Notes: generated from the letters alone by a model not told the origin. A stretch of DNA of 64,000 nt from Woeseia sp034521225 (GCA_034521225.1 JAXHMR010000024.1:124001-188000); one strand, 5' to 3'; positions 10,735-20,611 are shown, counted from the first letter of the stretch. Translations and numbers: made by a program.

Positions 10735-12048
10735 CGGGATAACCCTCCGAGGTTGGCAAGCACGGCGCGGCTTTGTCCGCGCTCCGATTCGCAGCCGGGT
10801 GATCTCCAGCTGCACTGTCAGCGCATCGATTCGGCCGCGCATGACATCGGCGAAGTCCGCGGTTTCACTCTGGTAGGCCAGAAGGGCCGCTTGCGAGCGA
10901 TCTTCGGCCTGCGTCAGGATTGTTTGTTCGTACAGTTCGATGCGGCGGCCGAGCTGCTGCCAGCGCGCGTATTCGGCGTCGAGCCGGCTTTTCATCTGGC
11001 GCGCCGCCTGTTCCTTCGCCGCATCGGCGGCGCGCCGTTCGCTCAACGCCGCGCGCAGCGAGCTGTCACGGCGGCTTTTGCGCAGCATTGGCAGGTCCAC
11101 GGTTACTGTAAGACTGACGAAATCGGAGCGCGGTGCACCGTCCGGCATCAGGCCGTCGCGGTAGCCGTAAGCAACATCGACCGCCCAGCCTGGCTTGAAT
11201 CGCTCCTCCGCCAGCCCGACTTCGGCGTTCCGCGCATCGATGCGAGCCTGTGCCGCGGTGAGCGCGGGATGGCCCTCAAGCGCTGAGTGAAGCTCTGCAA
11301 GCGGCGGCACGGGATCCATCGCGGGGTCCGCTTCCGCAAGCGGCCGGCTCGCCGCATCACCGATCCACTCGGACAACGTTGCACGAGCGCGTAACTGTTG
11401 CTCACTGATTACAAGCAACCGGTCGTCGATGCGGCTCAGTTCGAGCTCGGCGCTGAGGACGTCCTGCTGATTGCCCCGGCCTGACGCGTACATCGCGCGC
11501 GTCACGGTCAGCAGGTCAGCAAACAACGGCCGGACTGCGTTCACGGTATCGTGCGCTTCGTGCCAATAGCGCACTTCGTACCATGCGTTGCGAACGGCAA
11601 CGAGCACGTCCCGGTGCCGCGCATTGGCCGTCTCGGTCGTGGCGTCGGCCAGCAACGTATAGCGGCGCGTGCTGAGCGCACGCGTGTCGCCCGGGGGGAA
11701 CATCTGGCGCAGCCCGAGCTGCGCCTGCGTCATCCCTTCGGTCGAGAAGCCGCCGGACTCCACGGGATAATTGAGCAGCCCCGCCCGGAACTGCGGGTCC
11801 GGCAGGCTGCCAGCCGCTATCGACTGTTCATCGAGCGCCTGGGCGCGTGCCAGCAGCACCTCGTAACCGGGCTCAGCATTGAGCGCGAGCTCCTCGGCTT
11901 CGGCCAGCGTCAACGGGACGCCGGACTGCGCGAGCGTGGGCATTGCGGTCATGGCCAGTACCGGCAATAGGCACGCGACAGCGGCGCTGCGTATCCATTG
12001 CCGGGTCGTGCGGACTACGTCCCGTGACGGGACGATTTTGAAATTCAT
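10731..12048 (-). CDS. cusC: TolC-like outer-membrane channel of the Cus system (tail frameshift)
   Basis: This is the outer-membrane efflux component, with a signal peptide (WIRSAAVACLLPVLAMTAMPTLAQS) and two OEP repeats rich in Ala, Arg and Glu (TLAEAEELALNAEPGYEV, ALTAAQARIDARNAEVGLAEE). Near 10785 the frame slips. In the other phase the tail reads RGQSRAVLANLGGLSR and stops at TGA 10731-10733, overlapping the cusB ATG as ATGA. That is the same coupling as cusB/cusA and cusA/copA, so a one-base deletion is much likelier than a real cusC-cusB fusion. About 440 residues, normal for the family. Confidence 0.85.
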
Positions 12049-12099
12049 TACGTTCTCCTGCGTCAGAAACCGGTTGAAACGGCTTGCAACAAGGAGACG

Positions 12100-12534
12100 C
12101 TATTTCAGGTAGACGCAGTAAAGGACGTTCAGCGGGGGTGGGGTTCCGGGGGATTGGTAATAGCATCTGTCTGGTGCAGGCGAACGAAGCACCGCGGTGG
12201 GCGACAGAAACTGCGGCGGCATGATGACAACCGGCTGTTCTGCCGGGGCATCTTTCAGTTTGACGTAACCGTTGCGCGCATCGAGCGTCGACTCGTCGGG
12301 CGACAGGCAGTCGGCAGCGGTCGTCCCGGCCGGCGGGCAGTGCGGACAGTCGTGCTCGTGTTGTTCCGGTTGCTCGTGCCCGTGCGACCACTCGGTCTCC
12401 GGCACGGCCTCGAACGCCATCGCGCAGGGCATCAGGGCCAGGTTCAGCCACGCAACCATAAGCAACGCAAGGACGCTGTGCGCACCCGGGCGTTGTGCTG
12501 CCTGTCGTGTGATGGCTCTGTTCACGGAAAACAC
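12100..12534 (-). CDS. Small exported His/Cys-rich copper-associated protein (CopL-like)
   Basis: This 144-residue protein has an N-terminal hydrophobic export segment (VLALLMVAWLNLALMPCAMA) followed by a metal-ligand-rich stretch (HGHEQPEQHEHDCPHCPP) and a Cys near the end (LYCVYLK). Small proteins of this kind are common first genes in bacterial copper operons (CopL or DUF2946-like). A periplasmic copper-binding or sensing role is inferred from position and composition. It starts with GTG (12534, or 12525) and lies 51 bases before cusC, so it is probably the first gene of the operon. Confidence 0.65.
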   Translation of the reverse strand: MFSVNRAITRQAAQRPGAHSVLALLMVAWLNLALMPCAMAFEAVPETEWSHGHEQPEQHEHDCPHCPPAGTTAADCLSPDESTLDARNGYVKLKDAPAEQPVVIMPPQFLSPTAVLRSPAPDRCYYQSPGTPPPLNVLYCVYLK

Positions 12535-12719
12535 GTTTGCTGGCGGTGATCAGGCTAAAAGTCTAGTCAATTGCACCGGAATTGCCAATGTTGACGTATC
12601 AGGAGCGGCAGTACCGTTAAACCGGTCACGGAGCGAAGGCGCGAGGGGTGGTCCGGATGCGCCCTGACGGCAGATTCGGTAAGCTGACTCATTTTGTCCG
12701 CCCGGCTGGAAATTGACCC

Positions 12720-14222
12720 ATGCACAGAATCCTTGTCCTGCTTGTTGCCGTCCTCCTGACTGCTTTCGCAACTTTAGCCACTGCACAGTCCGGCCCGGAC
12801 AGCAGCGACGAGCGCAAGGACATTGAACGCCTCGTGGACACGCTGGAAGACCCCGAAAAGCGTGCGCAGCTGATAACTGACCTCGAACGGATGCTGGAGG
12901 CACAAGGGGGTGCGACGACTGACGATGCGCCCGAGGCAGAAGGCACCGACAGCGTACTCGACGTCGTCAAGAAGATGGTCACGGATACGTGGGAGAACAT
13001 CACTGCGATTGATCCCGTGGATGTCCTGATCTCGACCGCCATCTCCGTCGGCATTCTAATCGCGGCATTAGTGCTGCGCTGGTTACTGCTTGTGTTTCTG
13101 CGGCGACTTTACGCCCGCCTGACCGGCGTCAACCGCGACGACGACTCAACAGAGCTGCCGGAGGATAGCGTTCCCGGCGATGAAAACGTGGAAGAGTCGG
13201 AAAAGGCCGCCCTGCCGGGCGCAATAAGCCGGCTCGTCAACCTGATTGTAGGCGTGCTGGCGATCGCGCTGATTGCCGAGAGCTGGGGAGCGGGAATAGC
13301 GGAACTGCTGTCTACCAACCTTGGGTCAAGAATTGCGGAGACAGCGCTGGCGGTCGGCCTGATACTGATCGCAACCTTTGCGCTATGGAACGCTGCCAGT
13401 ATCCTGGTAGCCAGGCTCCTCCATGTAACGTCAACCAAGCTCGATCACGAACGAAAGTTACGTCGCATGAATACGCTCGTACCGCTGCTCACAAACACAC
13501 TTCAGACGACGATCAGCATTTTTGCCGGCCTGCTGATCTTGTCGGAACTCGGCATCAACATAGCACCACTGCTTGCGGGTGCCGGCATACTGGGCCTCGC
13601 CATCGGTTTCGGCGCGCAGACGCTGGTCAAGGACCTGATTACCGGCGTTACGATCCTGCTGGAAGATGCAGCAACGATCGGTGATGTCATAGAAGTCGCC
13701 GGCCATCTCGGTGTGGTCGAGGAAATGCGGATTCGCATCATCCAGCTACGCGACCTCGCCGGTGTCGTGCATATCATTCCGTACAGCGAAGTAACGACCG
13801 TCAAGAACTACACAAAGGAGTTTTCCTACAAGGTGTTCGAAATTGGCGTGGCGTATCGCGAGAATTCCGACCGGGTCTGTGAGATCCTGATGGAAATCAG
13901 CGAAGACTTAAGCTCCGATGCCACGCATGGCCCGAACATTCTCGAGCCACTACAGATACTTGGCGTCGACCAGTTTGCCGACAGCGCGGTAATTATCAAG
14001 GCACGCCTGAAAACGATGCCCGGTATGCAGTGGGCCACCGGCCGTGAATTCAACCGGCGCATGAAACTGCGGTTTGACGAGGAAGGTATTGAGATACCGT
14101 TCCCGCATACAACGATATACTTCGGCGAGCCGAAAGAAGGGAAGGCACCACCGATGCAACTGGCACTCAATGAAGACCAGACCCGGCTGTTGCAAAAGTT
14201 CGGCGGCGACGAAAAACCGTAG
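12720..14222 (+). CDS. Small-conductance mechanosensitive channel (MscS family)
   Basis: The intact 500-residue protein has a signal peptide (ILVLLVAVLLTAFATLATAQ), an acidic helical periplasmic part (residues about 22-95), several transmembrane segments, and the MscS pore and beta-domain signature near residues 280-350 (GAGILGLAIGFGAQTLVKD, GDVIEVAGHLGVVEEM). The C-terminal alpha/beta cage domain follows. It would open under membrane tension to release solutes. The length and signal peptide resemble YbdG/YnaI-like members more than the 286-residue MscS. It is divergent from the copper operon. Confidence 0.9.
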   Translation: MHRILVLLVAVLLTAFATLATAQSGPDSSDERKDIERLVDTLEDPEKRAQLITDLERMLEAQGGATTDDAPEAEGTDSVLDVVKKMVTDTWENITAIDPVDVLISTAISVGILIAALVLRWLLLVFLRRLYARLTGVNRDDDSTELPEDSVPGDENVEESEKAALPGAISRLVNLIVGVLAIALIAESWGAGIAELLSTNLGSRIAETALAVGLILIATFALWNAASILVARLLHVTSTKLDHERKLRRMNTLVPLLTNTLQTTISIFAGLLILSELGINIAPLLAGAGILGLAIGFGAQTLVKDLITGVTILLEDAATIGDVIEVAGHLGVVEEMRIRIIQLRDLAGVVHIIPYSEVTTVKNYTKEFSYKVFEIGVAYRENSDRVCEILMEISEDLSSDATHGPNILEPLQILGVDQFADSAVIIKARLKTMPGMQWATGREFNRRMKLRFDEEGIEIPFPHTTIYFGEPKEGKAPPMQLALNEDQTRLLQKFGGDEKP

Positions 14223-14255
14223 CGAGGCGGAAGACATGCCTGGCGTGGCGCCGCG

Positions 14256-14843
14256 TTGACCTACCTCCTGGTCCTGTTACTCGGCGCCATTGCAGTGGCC
14301 GCGCTTGTCATTGCATCACGTATGCGCCGGAAGAAGCGGCGCAGCCGATTGCTCGACACGCCGCTGCCGGCCGGACATCGCCAGGTGCTGGATCGCAACC
14401 TGCCGTTATACCGCCGTATGCCCGCTGAACTGAGAGACCGGCTGCACGGAATCACCAATGTGCTGCTGGATGAGAAGCGGTTTATCGGTTGCGGCGGGCT
14501 TGAGGTAACTGATGAAATGCGGGTCACGATTGCCGGTCATGCATCGCTGCTGCTACTCAACCGGCCTGGTGATTTTTATCCTGGCTTTACGTCGATACTC
14601 GTTTACCCGGACACATACTTCGCTGACGAGATCACGTATGAGTTCGCATTGCTGACCGAGGCGGTGGAAACCGGAACCGACAGCGTCCTTGACGACTATG
14701 CTGTGACATCACCGGCAGAATTCTTTGCGGTAGCGACCGAGGTATTTTTCGAGAGCGCCCGCCGCATGCGTGACGAATTACCGGACCTTTATGGCCAGCT
14801 GCAGCGATACTACGCCATCGATCCGGCATCCTGGCACGAATGA
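14256..14843 (+). CDS. MtfA-like protein lacking the zinc-protease motif
   Basis: An N-terminal membrane helix (LLVLLLGAIAVAALVIA) leads into MtfA-family sequence: LPLYRRMPAELRDRLHG, FIGCGGLEVTDEMRVTIAGHA, FYPGFTSILVYPDTYFADE. MtfA proteins next carry a region of about 75 residues with HEFAHQLD, the zinc-binding HExxH. Here the sequence jumps straight to TEAVETGTDSVLDDYA and NPAEFFAVATE-like SPAEFFAVATEVFFE. The gene is in frame throughout and only 195 residues against about 265 for the family, so an in-frame deletion removed the catalytic motif. Peptidase activity is unlikely. The start is TTG at 14256 with no strong ribosome site, so the N-terminus is uncertain. Confidence 0.75.
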   Translation: MTYLLVLLLGAIAVAALVIASRMRRKKRRSRLLDTPLPAGHRQVLDRNLPLYRRMPAELRDRLHGITNVLLDEKRFIGCGGLEVTDEMRVTIAGHASLLLLNRPGDFYPGFTSILVYPDTYFADEITYEFALLTEAVETGTDSVLDDYAVTSPAEFFAVATEVFFESARRMRDELPDLYGQLQRYYAIDPASWHE

Positions 14844-14850
14844 AACCCAA

Positions 14851-17451
14851 TCAACTGCCGGCACCCAGCGCCTTGCGCACGCTCGCCGCGAGATCCTCGC
14901 GCCGGTAAGGCTTGCTGAGGAGGATCACAGACGGATCCAGCCGGCCATGATGCACGATGGCATTTTCCGTGTATCCCGACGTGTACAGTACGTGTATGCC
15001 TGGCTTCCGGCGCTGGACTTCCTCTGCGAGATCGCGACCGCTCATGCCGCCCGGCATCACGACATCGGTGAACAACAAATCAACATCGGGATTGCTTTCC
15101 AGAACTTCGAGTGCCGCATTGCCATTTGTCGCCGTTAATACGTTGTAGCCCAGACTCTCGAGAAGCTTGTGGACGTATCGGCGTACGAGGTCGTCATCCT
15201 CGACAACCAGAATGGTCTCGGCACCGCCGCCGGCGGCCATCTCCTGCTCGATGCCGATATCCATTTCATCCTGCCGGGCGCGCGGCAGGTAGAGTTTTAC
15301 CGTCGTGCCTTGTCCTACTTCGGAATAGATATTGACATGGCCCCGTGATTGCTTCGCGAAACCGTAGACCATTGACAAGCCCAGGCCGGTTCCCTTGCCG
15401 ACTTCCTTGGTTGTATAGAACGGCTCGAATACGCGAGCGAGGTCTTCAGCCGGTATACCGCTGCCGGTGTCAGACACAGCCAGCATGATGTACTGACCTG
15501 CCTCAAGATCCGGGTACGGCGCGACGTAGTCTGTACTCAAGTCTACGTTTCCCGTTTCTATCGTGAGCCGGCCCCCGCCGGGCATTGCGTCGCGGGCATT
15601 AATCGCGAGATTGAGCAGCGCACCTTCCAGCTGTGCCGGATCGGCCGATGCCAGCCACAGATTATCGGCTTTAACGGTCTTGATATCGAAATGCTCACCC
15701 AGGGTGCGCCGAAGTAGCGGATCAATACTTGCGATCAGCTCGCCCAGATCCAGTGACTTCGGCTCCAGCGGCTGACGCCGGGCAAATGCCAGCAGGCGAT
15801 GCGTGAGCTCTGCGCCCCGGTGCGCTGCGTTCGCAATCATCTCGGCCATTTCCGACAGATCGTCGTCGTCGAGCTTTTCCTGCAGCAATTCGGTGTTGCC
15901 AATGATGACGGTCAGCAGGTTATTGAAGTCATGCGCGACGCCTCCCGTCAACTGGCCCACCGACTCGAGGCGCTGCGACTGCAGCAGTGACTCTGCCATT
16001 TGGCGGCCATGCAGCATTCGTTCAATGTGTGACGCTACGCCGTCGAGCAAACTCCGTTCCTCTTTCAGGAACGGACCCTCACCGTCGACGGGAGCTTCGG
16101 CATGCGCGGACAGGTACCCCACTTCGATAGTGCCGGGCGTTCCCCCTTCCCGCGCAATCGGTGCGGACATCGACACAGCCGGTTGCCGCCATTTCCCGCT
16201 GGAATAGGTCTTGTCCCCGATGCGAAGTCTGGCAACTGCATCATTCGAATGTACGAGACTTGTTGGCAACAGGTCCGCGACACTCTGATACACGTTTTCC
16301 AGCGGCTCGTCATTGCCGGTTGTCAGCCTGACTACCTGGTACAGGCAATGGAGCTCCTTCACGCGCTCGCGCAACGCATTGCTTGCCTCGACCTCGTCGG
16401 TTACATCCTCGGCCAGTCCTGCGATACGGACGATGGCACCCTGGTCGTCCCTGACGGGGAAGGCGCGATCGGAGATCCAGCGAAATGTCCCGTCGGGCCG
16501 CACGATGCGATAGAGCTCATCGTAGGTGAGACCCTTGCCCTGCTCTTTTGCCGCATTCATCACGCGGGCACGGTCTTCAGGATGAACCGCATCCATCCAC
16601 TCGTTCGCATCGGCATATAACGCGTCACGACTTCTGCCCCAGATCGTTTCGTAAGACGGACTGATATATACCATGTCGGACTTGTCACGATCAGTCAGCC
16701 AGAATACTTCGGTGATGTTCTCGGCAAGCTGCCGGAAACGTTCCTCGCTGTGCCGCAGATCTTCTTCATATCGCTGCCGCTCGTCTGCCATGGCATTGAT
16801 GTAACTGGCCAGTTCACCCAGTTCATCCTGCCTGCGGATATCGATCCGGGTTCCGAGCTCACCCCTGGTCAGCGCCTGGACGCCCTCCTCGATCCGGTGC
16901 AACGGCCTGTTGAGCCGCCGCCGCACTTCCGCAAATCCCGCGACGCACAGGATTGCGAAAATAACGGACCCGGCCATGAATACGACCAGCGAGCGCGCCA
17001 GCGCATTGATCAGATTGCGCTCACGGCTGGACCGCAAACCCTCTAGCGTCGCCATCAGGGCTGATTCATGCACGCGCATCTGCGTGGCCAGCACGCGGCC
17101 GGCATCGGCCGGCGCATCGCCTATTTGCAGCGTGCCGGCCATGTGCGCCATTTCGCCGAGGTGCCGGGCTGCTTCGCGTGCGGCGGCATCATCGATAGGC
17201 GCAAGTTCTGCTTGCAACGACTCGGCGTCTTCTTTCACCGCTGCGAGCACCTGCGCATCCAGGCGCAACAGCGTGATGTAGTCCACCGCATTGCTCATGC
17301 GGACCGCGCGGGCATGCACGCCGGATATGCGCCGCTCTTCGTCCAGCATGTCATCAAGTTCGGACCAGGCCCAGGCTGCATAGATACTGAGGCCAAGCAG
17401 ACCCGCCACTGCACCGACGGCGAGGACGATCGCCAGGTGGCGCAGCTTCAC
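14851..17451 (-). CDS. Hybrid sensor histidine kinase/response regulator
   Basis: The intact 866-residue membrane kinase has two transmembrane helices (about 8-28 and 152-175) enclosing a helical periplasmic sensor, then HAMP, a PAS/PAC domain (YISPSYETIWGRSRDALY), a GAF-like domain, and the kinase core. The phospho-acceptor is H507 in GGVAHDFNNLL. The ATPase N-box is LNLAINARDAM with G-boxes DTGSGIP and GTGLGL. The C-terminal receiver has its phospho-aspartate at D796 (LFTDVVMPGG). The GTG start overlaps the stop of the upstream substrate-binding protein (GTGA), implying translational coupling and a joint sensing role. Confidence 0.93.
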   Translation of the reverse strand: MKLRHLAIVLAVGAVAGLLGLSIYAAWAWSELDDMLDEERRISGVHARAVRMSNAVDYITLLRLDAQVLAAVKEDAESLQAELAPIDDAAAREAARHLGEMAHMAGTLQIGDAPADAGRVLATQMRVHESALMATLEGLRSSRERNLINALARSLVVFMAGSVIFAILCVAGFAEVRRRLNRPLHRIEEGVQALTRGELGTRIDIRRQDELGELASYINAMADERQRYEEDLRHSEERFRQLAENITEVFWLTDRDKSDMVYISPSYETIWGRSRDALYADANEWMDAVHPEDRARVMNAAKEQGKGLTYDELYRIVRPDGTFRWISDRAFPVRDDQGAIVRIAGLAEDVTDEVEASNALRERVKELHCLYQVVRLTTGNDEPLENVYQSVADLLPTSLVHSNDAVARLRIGDKTYSSGKWRQPAVSMSAPIAREGGTPGTIEVGYLSAHAEAPVDGEGPFLKEERSLLDGVASHIERMLHGRQMAESLLQSQRLESVGQLTGGVAHDFNNLLTVIIGNTELLQEKLDDDDLSEMAEMIANAAHRGAELTHRLLAFARRQPLEPKSLDLGELIASIDPLLRRTLGEHFDIKTVKADNLWLASADPAQLEGALLNLAINARDAMPGGGRLTIETGNVDLSTDYVAPYPDLEAGQYIMLAVSDTGSGIPAEDLARVFEPFYTTKEVGKGTGLGLSMVYGFAKQSRGHVNIYSEVGQGTTVKLYLPRARQDEMDIGIEQEMAAGGGAETILVVEDDDLVRRYVHKLLESLGYNVLTATNGNAALEVLESNPDVDLLFTDVVMPGGMSGRDLAEEVQRRKPGIHVLYTSGYTENAIVHHGRLDPSVILLSKPYRREDLAASVRKALGAGS

Positions 17452-18517
17452 TGTGGGTCCCCGTCAATCGCGCTGCGGCCATCGCTTGCATACAGGTAAG
17501 CGGGCAACATCACGCGTCCCGGCGCGACATTCAGGAGCGGGCGAGCGTAGATGTAATCATACGGTGCCGGGGCTGATTGTGCTTCCACGCCACGTCGTGC
17601 AGCAATCCAGAGGAACTGCGACTCGAGATCCGCCAGCACGGACCAGTCGAGCGCCAGCGCCCACATAATGCCGGCCTCCAGCGGTTCCAGCGTTGCCGGA
17701 TCCCTGGCGTGCGCACGCGCATGCAGGAGGCGCGCGCGCCGTGGATCAGCATCGATAAGCGCCGTTGCTTCGAGGTAACCTTTTAATACCCGCTCGGCAC
17801 TGCCGGGGTGGCGGGCAAGGACATCACGGCGAGTCACCAGCAGCCAGCTCACAGTATAAAGGTTGCGGGTGGTGAATGTTCTCGCATCGTTGCCGAGCAC
17901 CGCCTGCAAATCACTGGCCCACGGCTGCCAGATCGCCGCGGCGTCAACACGTCCGTCTCGAACGGCACCGGCCATTGACACAACCGGCATATCCACGAGC
18001 GTGATGCCATCCGTCTCCAGGCCATGATATTCGGCAAATTTTTGCCAGCCGAAATGGCCGGACGTATCGAGCATCACGCCGACGCGCCTGCCATTCAGAT
18101 CAGCAGGTTCCTGAATACCGGCTGCACCGTTCGCGACCGATGAGATGGCGTGCGATTCGACAAACTGACTGAAGCAAGTACGACAAATGTAGATTCGGGT
18201 TCGCCTGCAACTGCTGATCGCAACAGTTCGCTTGCTATTGGCGTGCTGGCGGCCAGTGCGAAGTCTGATTCACCGGCCAGCAGGCTGGCCAGAGCCTGCT
18301 GGCCGGAGTCGTAATTGACGACATGTATGACTGGCGTGATCCCCGGCGGATTAAACGCGCCTAGTTGGTCCGCGACTTTCGTAGGTGCGTCAGCTACCCA
18401 GCTGGATCCGGCAATGCGCAAAGGCTTCGTGTCTTCCGCAGTAGCGGGTGACGCAAATGCCAGTAAAAGCATGCACGCGGAAAGGTGGCGCACAACAAGC
18501 GCAAATCGTGATGTCAT
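17448..18517 (-). CDS. NMT1/SsuA-like periplasmic substrate-binding protein (one frameshift)
   Basis: The ATG at 18517 follows GAGGCAGG and opens a signal peptide (ALVVRHLSACMLLLAFASPATA). The fold sequence then reads LRIAGSSWVADAPTKVADQLG and VVNYDSGQQALASLLAGESDFALAA. The frame slips near 18150; the other phase gives NGRRVGVMLDTSGHFGW, AVRDGRVDAAAIWQPWASDL and the C-terminal lobe to a stop at 17448. This is a thiamine-precursor/sulfonate-type binding protein. No ABC permease or ATPase is nearby. Its stop overlaps the start of the hybrid kinase, so it probably serves as ligand receptor for that kinase; this role is inferred from coupling. Confidence 0.8.
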
Positions 18518-18655
18518 AAACCTGCCTCGCTGGTGGGCTTGGCGCACGCGCCGGCTGTGATCGAGATCGGCTACGATTGTAGCGCGGACAGGTCAAACAA
18601 TGCGATGCGCCGGGTCACAATAGCGCTTGCGAAGCGCTCACGAACTGAGCGAGTC

Positions 18656-19051
18656 TTATTCGTCTCCCTGATCTACTTGCTCCAGTGCCTCACCAAGGTA
18701 ATCAGCCAGCAACGGCGTGCCGATCAGGTAATCCGCAGTGTGGTTCGTCCATGCGTCTGAGGCATACTCGCGAGCGTCGTCCCATTCCTCGAGTGCGTAG
18801 TCGCCGCGGCCTGTCCACATCAATGCAACGACCGTTATCTGCTGGTCGGGCTCAAGATCCTCGATCATTGCCTTGAATTGCTGGTAGACCGGATCTTCAC
18901 CGTAGCGATCCGTCATTTGTCCGGCCCACTCCGCGTCTTCGATTTCGGGCTCCGACTCTTCTTCCAAAGGCGTAACATCATCGCGCTCGTTGAATTCATG
19001 CGCCTTGTCGATCAGGCCTTCGATAACGTCGCGATTAAGATCGAGTTCCAC
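18656..19051 (-). CDS. DUF3775 domain protein
   Basis: This 131-residue acidic cytoplasmic protein starts at GTG 19051 with GGAGGA upstream. The sequence matches the DUF3775 pattern: an N-terminal helix (VIEGLIDKAHEFNERDD), then LEPDQQITVVALMWTGRGDY, EWDDAREYASDAW and GTPLLADYLGEAL. The function of the family is unknown. It lies 30 bases after the methyltransferase gene on the same strand and may share its transcript. Confidence 0.8.
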   Translation of the reverse strand: MELDLNRDVIEGLIDKAHEFNERDDVTPLEEESEPEIEDAEWAGQMTDRYGEDPVYQQFKAMIEDLEPDQQITVVALMWTGRGDYALEEWDDAREYASDAWTNHTADYLIGTPLLADYLGEALEQVDQGDE

Positions 19052-19081
19052 GTCTCCTCCACAGGTAGTTGGTCAGCAGCG

Positions 19082-19997
19082 CTACTCAGGCTTGCGGAAT
19101 TTCAGCGTCATGCGGTTTGATTCCCCGATCTCCTCCATCGCCGCTCGCTGCGCGGCGTCGTCCTGGCTACCGCTGAAGCTGGGCGGCAGGCGCCAGACCA
19201 CGTCATCGACCGTCGGCTGGTCCGCAGGATTCGCGTTGATGTCGCTGTCGGCGACAAACTCGAGCCCGGCAGCCTCCATGCGCTCAATGAGAAAATCTTT
19301 TTTCAGGTAGCCGTTCGCACCGGTGGCCCATTCGTCCGGCATCTCCGGTCGCGCTTCGTGCTGCACGACGCCGACGATACCGCCCGGCTTCAGCACCCGG
19401 TAGACATCCTGCAGCGCCGCCGTCAGGAAGCCGCCATCGCTTTCGAAACGTGCCAGGTTATGCATTGCACGGATCAGCAAGACCGCGTCGGCGGTATTCT
19501 CCATCCTGGCTGGCAGAGACCCTGAACGTGAACGCGCTGACCGGGGCGCCATCATCGCCGCGCCATTCCGCTGCCTGCTCCGGCCAGTCCGTCGTCCAGG
19601 TCGCCATCGAGTCAATAAAGTCCTGTTCGAAGAAGCCGAATTTCGGCCACATGTCCGCTGCGTAGTTGGCGCCGACCAGGCGCCCTTCTGAACCGAGGTA
19701 CGGCAGCAGGATGCGTGAGTACCAGCCGCCACCCGGCAAGGCCTCGACCACGGTCATGCCGGGTTCGATGCCGAAGAACTTGAGCGTCGCTTCCGGATTG
19801 CGGTAAACGTAGCGCGCGCGGATGTCCTCGGGCTGGGCTGCAAGCACGGTGGCAAGCCGATGGTGCTCCGCGACCGCAGGTGATCGATCGGCCCCGGTCT
19901 TTGCGGGTGCCGGATCGGGCGCATCGGCAGTCTCCGGCGGCGCCTGGTCGCAGCCGATTAACAGCAATGCAACGACAAAAACAGGTATGGTTTTCAT
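19082..19997 (-). CDS. Lipoprotein-type class I SAM-dependent methyltransferase (one frameshift)
   Basis: The N-terminus is a lipoprotein signal (VFVVALLLIGC, lipobox LIGC near residue 15) followed by a Pro/Ala linker. A Rossmann-like methyltransferase domain follows: FFGIEPGMTVVEALPGGGWYSRILLPYLG has the glycine-rich SAM loop, and VYRVLKPGGIVGVVQH is the typical post-motif strand. The family corresponds to COG4798-type predicted methyltransferases. One indel near 19510 shifts the frame between VSAFTF and ENTADAVLLIRAMHN. A SAM-dependent enzyme with an export signal is odd, because SAM is cytoplasmic. Substrate unknown. Confidence 0.8.
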
Positions 19998-20130
19998 GAC
20001 TCCCCTCCGGTGGCGAAATGCGATCTTACCCGAGTTTTAACCGATACGTCCGGTCCCATTTTCGGGCGTGAAGCCGATCGTGTAACCTGTTCCACCCAGC
20101 GATCACGATTCACGCCAGGAGGACGGTATT

Positions 20131-20606
20131 ATGGGATTCGCGCTTTCAGACATGCAACTGGCAAGCTCCGCGTTCGGACACGGCGAAGCAATTCCTCGTA
20201 AGCACTCGGGCGAGGGTGATGACGTCTCTCCGGCACTCAGCTGGCAAGGGCCCCCGACAAGGCACGCTCGTTCGTGCTGATCTGTCACTATCCCGACGCG
20301 CCGCTGGTGGCCAACCGGACCTACGGATTCACGCATTGGCTGCTGTACAACATTCCCGGTTCGGTCACCGAACTGCCGGAAGGAACGGGCGACTACACGT
20401 CAGGGCAGAACAATTTCGACAAGCAAGGGTATGGCGGCCCGATGCCGCCAAACGGGCACGGCACGCACCATTACTTTTTCTGGCTGCTGGCGCTCGACAA
20501 TGAACCCGAACTCCCCGCCGGACTGGACCTGCCGGCACTGCTTGATCGCATCGAGCCGAACGTGATTGCGATGAACCGGCTGGTAGGCACGTATGAAAGG
20601 GACTAG
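20131..20606 (+). CDS. PEBP family protein, YbhB/YbcL-like (one frameshift)
   Basis: The ATG at 20131 follows AGGAGG. The first 46 codons read MGFALSDMQLASSAFGHGEA and SPALSWQGP, as in bacterial Raf-kinase-inhibitor-like proteins. A run of five C at about 20251-20255 appears one base short. In the next frame the protein continues ARSFVLICHYPDAPLVANRT, FTHWLLYNIPG, YGGPMPPNGHGTHHYFFWL to the stop at 20606. The ligand-pocket segments DAP and GHGTHHY are present. The indel lies in a homopolymer, which supports sequencing error. The role in bacteria is unclear; phospholipid or small anion binding is known for relatives. Confidence 0.85.
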
Positions 20607-20611
20607 TCCTG

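Noticed and set aside
9490..12048. Single 852-residue channel-adaptor fusion protein
   Set aside because: The join falls at a typical cusC tail. One base restores a cusC stop overlapping the cusB ATG, the same coupling as at the other junctions of the operon.
12535..12719. Copper-responsive operator upstream of the efflux operon
   Set aside because: I looked for a CueR- or CopR-type dyad; only a weak ATTG/CCAAT arrangement is present, not enough to call.
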